Shown one piece after another: positions 1-5,857 of a stretch of 32,278 bases of DNA. Origin of the DNA: a bacterium (GTDB lineage Bacteria > Bacteroidota > Bacteroidia > Flavobacteriales_D > Sanyastnellaceae); the NCBI GenBank assembly GCA_029979565.1, contig JAPOHG010000023.1:1-32278 (forward strand), written 5' to 3'. The notes below the pieces were generated by a model, which was given only the letters and a program-made list of their open reading frames with translations, did not search any database and was not told where the DNA came from. Made by a program: the position numbers and the translations under genes. Positions within the stretch are counted from its first letter, which is position 1; each line of letters starts with the position of its first letter.

Positions 1-665
1 TGCTGCACGTTGAAGTACGGGAACACCCACCACCTGTTCCACAAACGTTCCAGATCCAGAGGCCAGAGGAACAAGTAAATCGGCAACTTGCTCAGCAGTT
101 CGTTGCGGTCCACGGCCCGCAGGATGCGGTGGCAATTCCAATCGCGTTTGTGCCGGAACGTGAACGTGTGCAGGGCGATGAGCCGCTCGTGGGGCACATC
201 GACAGCGCCTTCGAGCAAGCGGAGCTCGGCCTGTTCCCACGGCCGCACGCCGATGTATTCGTTGGGCCTGAGCGGATGGCGTGTGTGCTTCCACCGCACC
301 CACGGGTACACGATGAAGGTGTGCTCGAGGGCGGGTGCCACCGGTTCAAAAGGCCGGTGGACGTGCAGGTGGGCGTTGAGGTGCGCGCACAGGTTGGCGT
401 ATCCGGCGTTGTTACGGGCGTAGCCGATGTAGAGGGGCGTGCCGGCGAGGTCGCGATTGGTGGAGGCGTTGCGGAAGTCAACGCCCAAGACGGGACGAAC
501 ACCGTACTCGGGGGCATCGCGCACAAAGTCCCATTGGGCGGATGTCGCGTTGATGTCGGTCAGTGCCAACGCCGTGATCCCCGCGGTTTGGGCTTCGGCC
601 AACAACTCGCGGGGCTGCATCAGCCCATAGCGCAGGCTGAACCAAGAGTGGCAATGCAGGTGCAT
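1..665 (-). CDS. dnaE2: DNA polymerase III alpha subunit-like (DnaE2-type), N-terminal PHP part, cut by window edge
   Basis: The frame is open from an ATG at 665 down to the left edge, giving 221 visible residues of a protein that should be about 1000 long. It begins MHLHCHSWFSLRYG, the PHP-domain metal motif that opens C-family replicative polymerase alpha subunits (usually HLHxHSxYSxxxG). Further on come ALTDIN, GVRPVLGVDF and a stretch containing HRILRAVDRNELLSKLP, which resembles the short second DnaE copies of Bacteroidota. It is last in a minus-strand operon, 21 bases after the SRAP gene and downstream of dinB. That context favours the damage-inducible, error-prone paralogue over the main replicase; the polymerase domain lies outside the window, so this rests on context and the N-terminus. 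Confidence 0.85.
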   Translation of the reverse strand, partial: MHLHCHSWFSLRYGLMQPRELLAEAQTAGITALALTDINATSAQWDFVRDAPEYGVRPVLGVDFRNASTNRDLAGTPLYIGYARNNAGYANLCAHLNAHLHVHRPFEPVAPALEHTFIVYPWVRWKHTRHPLRPNEYIGVRPWEQAELRLLEGAVDVPHERLIALHTFTFRHKRDWNCHRILRAVDRNELLSKLPIYLFLWPLDLERLWNRWWVFPYFNVQ

Positions 666-686
666 GGAAAGACCGGCAGCCAGGAA

Positions 687-1523
687 TTAAAAGAGGGAAC
701 CTTGTGCGCCTGGGGCGGAGGATTGGCGGTTGCGCGCCCGGGACTCGCCCATCCCGAACATCTCCAGTTCCTGATGAATTTCGAAGCCGTGTTCCGGGTA
801 AACGCGGGCGCCGATGGGTTGGAGCAGGTCGGAACCGTTGGCGCGTGGATCGCGGATGTCCGGAGAGATGGGGTAGGCGTTCAGTTTCGCAGCGGGGCAG
901 GGCCGCAACATTCCAGTGATGTCCGAAAGCGGTGTGGAGAGGTCGACCCACGCTTGCTCTTGTTCCTCGTCGAGTACGACGGGAGAGCGGTGGTGGCCGA
1001 TGGCCTGCATGAGTTCGTTGGCTACGGTGGTCAGGATGGCAAACGAGCGGGTGATCTCGCCCGTGGCGGGGTTGGCCCATTCGTCCCAAATGCCTGCAAG
1101 GCCAAACGGTCGCTGGCCGTGCCGGGCGTAGACGAGGTAGGGCTTGGTGAGTTTTTCTTGGCGCGGCCCTTCGATGAAAGCATCGGCAACGACGATGCAG
1201 CGCCGGTCGCGGATGGATTGGCGGAACATGGGCTTTTGAAGGATGCCCATGGCGCCGGTGTACTCGGGCCGGTCCTCTTTGTTGTGGTCGCCCTCGGAGC
1301 GGGCGTTGATCATGTAGAACTGCTTTTTGGCCCACCGCGGGGTGAAACCAAACTGCTGCATCTGCAGGGTGCGCGGACTGTCGCTGGCGATGACCGGCGC
1401 GGCCTCGCCGTGGCTGACGTTGGCGTTGGGACGCCACTGCGCTGACACGTCGGGTGCGGCCTGCACCTGGAAGCGGCTTTCGATGGTTTGAACGGTAGAG
1501 ACGGTAACGTAGCGGCCACACAT
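687..1523 (-). CDS. SRAP (HMCES/YedK family) abasic-site DNA-protein crosslink protein
   Basis: The 278-residue protein starts MCGRYV, so after Met removal Cys2 is the nucleophile that forms the thiazolidine crosslink with abasic sites in single-stranded DNA. Other expected active-site positions are visible: Asn73 (INARSE), Glu118 (ADAFIEG, corresponding to the family's GFYEW) and His177 (GHHRSPVVL, corresponding to HDRMPVIL). The family shields abasic sites at stalled forks. After the catalytic domain a roughly 25-residue Ser/Arg/Gly-rich tail ends in QGSLF at the extreme C-terminus, resembling the bacterial sliding-clamp-binding pentapeptide. The gene starts 12 bases after dinB and ends 21 bases before dnaE2, so it is almost certainly co-transcribed with both. 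The family is known to associate with SOS genes. Confidence 0.95.
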   Translation of the reverse strand: MCGRYVTVSTVQTIESRFQVQAAPDVSAQWRPNANVSHGEAAPVIASDSPRTLQMQQFGFTPRWAKKQFYMINARSEGDHNKEDRPEYTGAMGILQKPMFRQSIRDRRCIVVADAFIEGPRQEKLTKPYLVYARHGQRPFGLAGIWDEWANPATGEITRSFAILTTVANELMQAIGHHRSPVVLDEEQEQAWVDLSTPLSDITGMLRPCPAAKLNAYPISPDIRDPRANGSDLLQPIGARVYPEHGFEIHQELEMFGMGESRARNRQSSAPGAQGSLF

Positions 1524-1535
1524 GATGCGATGAAT

Positions 1536-2768
1536 TTACTGATGACGGTTGGCAAGAAGCAAGGGTGCATCCCCGTTGAAGGGATTGGAACGTCCGATGG
1601 TGCGCGCCTCCATCCCGGCAGCATTGACGACGCTGCGGTCGCCGTACTGGGACCGAATGCGATCGAGGGCGCGGTAGAGTTCGAGGCGTTCGTCCACGTC
1701 GTCGAACAGGTCCATTTGGAACCCGCCTTCGACCAGGTGGCTGAAACGCACGCCGATGAGGCGGACCTGCACACGGCGGTTGTACAGTTGATCGAAGAGG
1801 GACTTGACCTTGGGAATGAGGACGTGATCGGATGAGGAATAGGGAATGCGCGCTTGGAGGGACCGGGTGTCGAAGTCGGCGTAGCGCACTTTGACGGCGA
1901 CGCAGGCCGTGAGCTTGCGTCCGCGTCGGAGCTGGTAGGCGAGGTTCTCGGTCATGGCGATGAGGATGCCTTTCAGCTTTTCGACGTCGGTGGTGTCCTT
2001 GGAGAAGGTGCGTTCGGTGGAGATGGATTTGCGCTCGTTGAAGGCGATGACGGGGCTGGGGTCGATGCCATGGGCTTTGCGCCAAATGGCGGTGCCGTTC
2101 TGGCCGAGGACCTGCTCCATCAGTTCGATGGGCATTTCCTGGACGGTCTGGATGCGTTTGACCCCGAGGTTGCGCAGCGTTTGGTAGGTCTGGGTGCCGA
2201 CCATGGGGATTTTGCGAACGGAGAGGGGTGCGAGGAAGGGACGCTCAGTGCCGTGGTCGATTTTGAGGGTACCGGAGGGTTTGGCTTGGCCGGTGGCCAC
2301 CTTGCTGACGGTCTTGCTGGTGCTCATGCCGAATGAGATGGGCAAACCGGTTTCGCGGATGACCCGATTGCGCAGTTCCCGGGCGAATTGCCAACAGCCA
2401 AAGAACCGGTCCATGCCGCTGAGGTCGGCGTAGAATTCGTCGATGGAGGTCTTCTCACAAACGGGAACGGCCTCTTGGACAATCTCGGTCACTGCGCGCG
2501 AGTGCTTCATGTAATTCATGGAGTTGCCGCGGATGACCAACGCCTCGGGGCACATCAACCGCGCTTGCCGCATGGGCATGCCCGAGTGCACACCAAACGC
2601 CCGCGTTTCGTAGCTGCACGCTGCGACGACCCCGCGGTCACCGGTGCCGCCGATGAGGATGGGTTGGTGGGCAAGCCGCCGGTCCATGAGCCGTTCGACC
2701 GACACAAAAAAAGTATCGAGGTCCAAGTGCAAAATCGCACGGGCAGAAGGGGGCGGTGTTCCGTTCAT
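1536..2768 (-). CDS. dinB: Y-family translesion DNA polymerase (DinB / Pol IV)
   Basis: A 410-residue protein of normal length for the family. The catalytic motifs are present: HLDLDTFFVSVE with Asp16 as first metal ligand and Phe21 at the steric-gate position, SYETRAFGV, and SIDE with Asp110 and Glu111. Helix-hairpin-helix and little-finger regions follow. QMDLF (351-355) is a plausible beta-clamp-binding motif, placed before a roughly 55-residue tail and not at the very end as in E. coli Pol IV. It is the first gene of the operon dinB-SRAP-dnaE2. A -7 element (2797-2804) and an operator-like palindrome (2775-2793) precede it, suggesting damage-inducible control by the XRE-S24 repressor nearby. 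The ATG at 2768 gives only a short extension before the first catalytic strand and is accepted. Confidence 0.96.
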   Translation of the reverse strand: MNGTPPPSARAILHLDLDTFFVSVERLMDRRLAHQPILIGGTGDRGVVAACSYETRAFGVHSGMPMRQARLMCPEALVIRGNSMNYMKHSRAVTEIVQEAVPVCEKTSIDEFYADLSGMDRFFGCWQFARELRNRVIRETGLPISFGMSTSKTVSKVATGQAKPSGTLKIDHGTERPFLAPLSVRKIPMVGTQTYQTLRNLGVKRIQTVQEMPIELMEQVLGQNGTAIWRKAHGIDPSPVIAFNERKSISTERTFSKDTTDVEKLKGILIAMTENLAYQLRRGRKLTACVAVKVRYADFDTRSLQARIPYSSSDHVLIPKVKSLFDQLYNRRVQVRLIGVRFSHLVEGGFQMDLFDDVDERLELYRALDRIRSQYGDRSVVNAAGMEARTIGRSNPFNGDAPLLLANRHQ

Positions 2769-2774
2769 TTGAGC

Positions 2775-2793
2775 CTGCTAAAATAATGAGCAA
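2775..2793. promoter_or_regulatory. Candidate SOS operator of the dinB operon
   Basis: The plus strand reads CTGCTA-AAATAAT-GAGCAA. It matches 10 of 12 half-site bases, with identical 7-base spacing, to the perfect palindrome TTGCTA-N7-TAGCAA overlying the promoter of the XRE-S24 repressor gene. It lies 6 bases upstream of the dinB ATG and 3 bases downstream of the -7 element, so a bound repressor would cover the transcription start. Confidence 0.6.
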
Positions 2794-2796
2794 AGC

Positions 2797-2804
2797 CAAA
2801 AATA
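2797..2804 (-). promoter_or_regulatory. Bacteroidota -7 promoter element for dinB
   Basis: The minus strand reads TATTTTTG, an exact match to TAnnTTTG, 28 bases before the dinB start. No TTG was found at the expected -33 spacing. Confidence 0.5.
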
Positions 2805-2828
2805 AACGCAACCGAATGCTAAAATATT

Positions 2829-4289
2829 TTACGGACAGCTGCCTCCAAAGGCCGAGAGCACCGCCAGCACGTCTTCTACATTGCTTGCGCCGTCTCCGTT
2901 GGCGTCTCCGCTGCACCCGGTCAAGCAACCGAAATCTGCCAAAATCAGGAGTAAATCCTGCACCTCGGTCAGGCCATTTCCGCTGAGGTCCGTCAGGCAA
3001 TAACACGAAGCTGGAGCCGTGAATGCATCGGGAATGAACACGCTGCATTCCGGGTTGGCGGTGAAGCCGATGTCCAAATGCACGGATTGCCCATCCGAAG
3101 GCAGGTTCGACAACACCAGGGTTTGGGGGCTTTCGCCGAGGGAGAACAGGTTGCTGTTGACCTGGATGAGGCCGGTGGTGGGCGGTGCTTGGTAGGTCAA
3201 CACCAGCGTTTGTGTATAGGTATCCGAATCCTCACTGCAGGCGCTTTGTTCGCCGATCTCCACTTCGAGGATTTGGCATCCGCCGATGACCCACCCCATG
3301 TCCACAAACATGCCCAGCAAGGCGGGACCTGGGTTGTGGTTGGATTCTGCGGTGTTGAGCCCTGGGGTCATCAAGCTGTTGGGGGTTCCCGGGGCGTAGG
3401 TGGCCTCGTTCAGATGGGAATAGCTCGAACCGACTTGGTAATCCTCGGGAGCGTACAACCGCGGACGGCCTCCTCCGACGCCCTCCATTCCGTTGGGTCC
3501 GTTCCAGTAAATGTGGTCTGAGGTCAACGCCGTTCCGAGGGTTTGTGAGCCGTTGGGGAGATCGAGCAAGGCGATGGAGTCTTGCGTTTCCGTGAAATGG
3601 TCGTACGGGTAGGGGATGTTGGCGGTGCCGAGGAAACCGAAGCCGTTGATGTAGTAGGCGCTGCCGATGAACCCAAGTCCATGCGCCAGTTCGTGCAACG
3701 CGGCGGTCACAAAATCGTAGGTACCCGGGGGCGTATTGCCATCGGTTCCGAGGTACCAATTGGCCGTACTGCTGAAGGTGCATTCGAGGTCGGACTGTTC
3801 CGAGAGGTCTTCACCGGCGAGGGCGTTGGCCAAAGCAGCGGGGTAGTAGGTGTCACTGATGGGCGCATTCGCAAAATTCTGGTGGAGGTTCGAAGGCCCA
3901 GCCTGGGCGAGCGCGCCGGAACCGAGGTCTGTCCAAAACGCATCGATGCGCACGGTGACGTCCGAGGTGAGCAGCACCGACCAAATATCCACAGCGTAAT
4001 CAAAGGCCAGCATGGCTTCTTCCGGAAACCCGTTGTAATTCACGATCACGGTGGCGTCTCGGGGCGCATCGGGGGTGTACCATTCCGGCGGTCCGATGTG
4101 GGTGTTGGCATCCACCGGAATTCCTTCCAGCCCGGCTCCGCAGGCCGCGTGGTTGTGACCGCAGGTCGCAGCAGCAGGCAGGCCACAGACGCGTTGAGCC
4201 ACACCGGTGTTTACCACCGACAAACTCATCGCCAGGCCCAAGGCCCAACCCAACCCGCACAAGTTTCGCCAACGCATCATCGCCATCAT
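2829..4289 (-). CDS. Secreted zinc metalloprotease-like protein with dockerin-like C-terminal repeats
   Basis: The start is placed at the first of two tandem ATGs (MMAMMRW); the frame stays open upstream, but that part lacks a signal peptide and overlaps the repressor gene. From here the protein is 486 residues with a signal peptide of about 31 residues ending at AQ. The zinc motif HELAHGLGF is at 199-207. A likely third ligand is His292 in SYSHLNE, followed by a Met-turn-like NSLMTPG (304-310), as in metzincin-type peptidases. The C-terminus has two Asp/Asn-rich repeats (DLSGNG..., GDANGDG...; about 434-485) that resemble calcium-binding dockerin motifs. It lies between the SOS-type repressor gene and dinB, ending 60 bases before dinB. 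Its substrate is unknown, and a link to DNA damage is only positional. Confidence 0.8.
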   Translation of the reverse strand: MMAMMRWRNLCGLGWALGLAMSLSVVNTGVAQRVCGLPAAATCGHNHAACGAGLEGIPVDANTHIGPPEWYTPDAPRDATVIVNYNGFPEEAMLAFDYAVDIWSVLLTSDVTVRIDAFWTDLGSGALAQAGPSNLHQNFANAPISDTYYPAALANALAGEDLSEQSDLECTFSSTANWYLGTDGNTPPGTYDFVTAALHELAHGLGFIGSAYYINGFGFLGTANIPYPYDHFTETQDSIALLDLPNGSQTLGTALTSDHIYWNGPNGMEGVGGGRPRLYAPEDYQVGSSYSHLNEATYAPGTPNSLMTPGLNTAESNHNPGPALLGMFVDMGWVIGGCQILEVEIGEQSACSEDSDTYTQTLVLTYQAPPTTGLIQVNSNLFSLGESPQTLVLSNLPSDGQSVHLDIGFTANPECSVFIPDAFTAPASCYCLTDLSGNGLTEVQDLLLILADFGCLTGCSGDANGDGASNVEDVLAVLSAFGGSCP

Positions 4290-4341
4290 TTGGAGAATAC
4301 AAGATACAGTAGCCTTGAGGATTTTCCTCTTTCTCGTGGCA

Positions 4342-4360
4342 TTGCTACTTTTGTTAGCAA
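4342..4360. promoter_or_regulatory. Perfect palindromic operator candidate over the repressor promoter
   Basis: TTGCTA-CTTTTGT-TAGCAA is a perfect 6+6 inverted repeat with a 7-base spacer. It contains the -7 element TACTTTTG (4346-4353), so binding would block RNA polymerase, as expected for an autoregulated repressor. A degenerate copy lies at 2775-2793 before dinB. A second, overlapping inverted repeat, TTTTG-N4-CAAAA, spans 4349-4362. The site could also affect the divergent metalloprotease gene, whose start is 52 bases away. Confidence 0.65.
4346..4353 (+). promoter_or_regulatory. Bacteroidota -7 promoter element for the XRE-S24 repressor gene
   Basis: TACTTTTG matches TAnnTTTG exactly and ends 16 bases before the ATG at 4370. 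No TTG at normal -33 spacing was seen. Confidence 0.55.
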
Positions 4361-4369
4361 AATCATCCC

Positions 4370-5155
4370 ATGCCGGAATCCCTCCCTCACTTCGCCCAGC
4401 ATTTGAAAGCCCTGCGCAAAGCGCGTGGACTGACCCAGCAAGAATTGGCTGACCGAATCGGCCTAAAACGTGCGGCATTGGGAGCATACGAGGAAGGACG
4501 GGCCGAGCCGCGTTTGGTGAATGTGGTGGCGTTCGCGGAATTTTTTGACGTGTCCGTGGACGCCTTGCTGAAAGGCGATGAATCCGGCGAGCGTCGCGCT
4601 CGCGGAGCCTCGTTGCGGGTGCTTTCGGTGCCTGTGGATGCTTCGAACGATGAGGAGCGCGTGGCGGTGGTACCCGTGAAAGCCGCGGCCGGTTACCTCG
4701 ATGGCTACGGCGACCCGGACTACGTTCAAGGGTTGCCAACGTTTGGCTTGCCCCTTCCAGAAGTCACACCCAACTTGACCCACCGATTGTTTCAGATTGA
4801 AGGCGAGAGCATGCTGCCCATCCCGAGTGGGAGTTACATCTTGAGTACGTATGAGGAAGATTGGCACCGCGCCGGCGGAATGCGGCCGTACATCGTGGTG
4901 ACTCGAAACGATGGGGTCGTGTTCAAGCGAATTGAGAATCGTCTTGATTCGGAGCACAAAGATTTGTGGTTGATTTCCGACAACCCGGATTACCCGCCGT
5001 ACTCAGTCAAACCCTCGGAGGTTGTGGAGGTGTGGCGAGCGCGTGGGTATCTGGCGTTCAATTGGCCTACGCCGGCGTTCTCAGGTATGGAGCGGATCCA
5101 GGGAACATTGGACTCCTTGCGAGCTGAAATTCAGGCCATCAAGGCCGGGCGTTAA
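4370..5155 (+). CDS. XRE-family repressor with S24 (LexA-like) self-cleaving peptidase domain
   Basis: A 261-residue protein. Residues 7-67 form an XRE helix-turn-helix (LRKARGLTQQELADRIGLKRAALGAYEEGR). An S24 domain follows, with a candidate Ala107-Gly108 cleavage site in KAAAGYLDGYG, catalytic Ser147 in GESMLP and Lys186 in VVFKRIE. These are the elements of RecA-stimulated autocleavage in LexA, UmuD and CI-like proteins. The last roughly 30 residues form a probable helix (ERIQGTLDSLRAEIQAIKAG). No LexA with a winged-helix N-terminus is present in the window. The location beside dinB-SRAP-dnaE2 and the shared palindromes suggest it is the local damage-response repressor. Target assignment is inference; the domain call is firm. 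Its stop codon overlaps the stop of the convergent Nfu gene. Confidence 0.93.
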   Translation: MPESLPHFAQHLKALRKARGLTQQELADRIGLKRAALGAYEEGRAEPRLVNVVAFAEFFDVSVDALLKGDESGERRARGASLRVLSVPVDASNDEERVAVVPVKAAAGYLDGYGDPDYVQGLPTFGLPLPEVTPNLTHRLFQIEGESMLPIPSGSYILSTYEEDWHRAGGMRPYIVVTRNDGVVFKRIENRLDSEHKDLWLISDNPDYPPYSVKPSEVVEVWRARGYLAFNWPTPAFSGMERIQGTLDSLRAEIQAIKAGR

Positions 5156-5161
5156 ACGCCC
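5147..5161. terminator. Inverted repeat spanning two overlapping convergent stop codons
   Basis: GGGCGT-TAA-ACGCCC is a perfect 6-bp GC-rich stem around the TAA of the repressor gene (5153-5155); the convergent Nfu stop occupies 5152-5154. It may act as a compact bidirectional terminator, but there is no T-run after the stem on either strand. Confidence 0.4.
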
Positions 5162-5796
5162 AGCGCCACCACTTCGGTGATGGCTTCAATTTTGGAAGTC
5201 AGGAGTTGCTCGATGCCGCCTTTGAGCGTTTGCATGCTCGACGGGCATCCGCTGCAGGCGCCGCGCATGTGTACGTAAACCTTACCCTCTTTGAACGCTT
5301 TGAAGTCGATGGCGCCGCCGTCTTGCTCCACCGCGGGACGAACGAACTCATCCAACAACCGCTTGATTTCTTCATCGTGTTCCGAGGGAACAATGTCCTC
5401 TTCGGCGATGAATTCCGCACCGGGTGCTGGTGCCGCCTCGGGTGCAGGGTCATTGGGTTGCTCGAGTTGGTCTTGCACCTTGAGAAACGCTTCAGTGTCC
5501 ACCGCTGTCTCGTTTTCCATGAGCCATTCGCGGATGTATTCGCGCAGCTGCTGCACAATCATTTCCCACCCCAGGCTTTGGTCTTTTTTGACCGAGACAA
5601 AGGCACCGCTGATGAAAATCCCTTCCACAAAAGGAAAATTGAACAACTCTTCCGCGAGCGGAGAGCAAAGGGCCGCTTCGGCTTTGGATCGGAATTCAAC
5701 TTGGTGTTGGTCGGCAATCAAGGCCCGGTCAGCAACGAATTTCATGACCTCCGGATTGGGAGTCATCTCCGCGTATACACTGGTTGGAATTGGCAT
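5152..5796 (-). CDS. NifU-like / Nfu-type iron-sulfur cluster scaffold protein
   Basis: The chosen ATG at 5796 gives 214 residues beginning MPIPTSVYAEMTPNPEVMKF, the usual start of an Nfu N-terminal domain; a longer upstream frame has no family similarity and runs into the divergent gene. Residues about 1-100 form the Nfu N domain and about 140-214 the NifU C-terminal domain with CSGCPSS, whose CxxC binds a 4Fe-4S cluster for delivery to target proteins. An acidic, Pro/Ala-rich linker joins them. The gene is convergent with the repressor gene, sharing stop-codon bases, and divergent from the amidohydrolase gene. Its -7 element lies only 4 bases before the ATG, suggesting a leaderless or near-leaderless mRNA. 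Confidence 0.93.
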   Translation of the reverse strand: MPIPTSVYAEMTPNPEVMKFVADRALIADQHQVEFRSKAEAALCSPLAEELFNFPFVEGIFISGAFVSVKKDQSLGWEMIVQQLREYIREWLMENETAVDTEAFLKVQDQLEQPNDPAPEAAPAPGAEFIAEEDIVPSEHDEEIKRLLDEFVRPAVEQDGGAIDFKAFKEGKVYVHMRGACSGCPSSMQTLKGGIEQLLTSKIEAITEVVALGV

Positions 5797-5800
5797 GGTG

Positions 5801-5808
5801 CAAAGGTA
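5801..5808 (-). promoter_or_regulatory. Bacteroidota -7 promoter element for the Nfu gene
   Basis: The minus strand reads TACCTTTG, an exact TAnnTTTG match, with four bases (CACC) before the ATG at 5796. Transcription would start at or next to the start codon. Confidence 0.6.
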
Positions 5809-5857
5809 GGCGGCGTCTTGTAAATTGCCGTTTCTAAACGAAGCCCAAACCTCGAGA

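Noticed and set aside
129..1445. Plus-strand 438-codon open frame
   Set aside because: It is antisense to dnaE2 and the SRAP gene, which have clear family motifs; the translation is low-complexity Gly/Val/Arg with no recognisable domain.
478..2085. Minus-strand 535-codon open frame
   Set aside because: It overlaps the SRAP, dinB and dnaE2 genes in another frame and is an Arg/Pro/His-rich shadow of GC-rich coding sequence.
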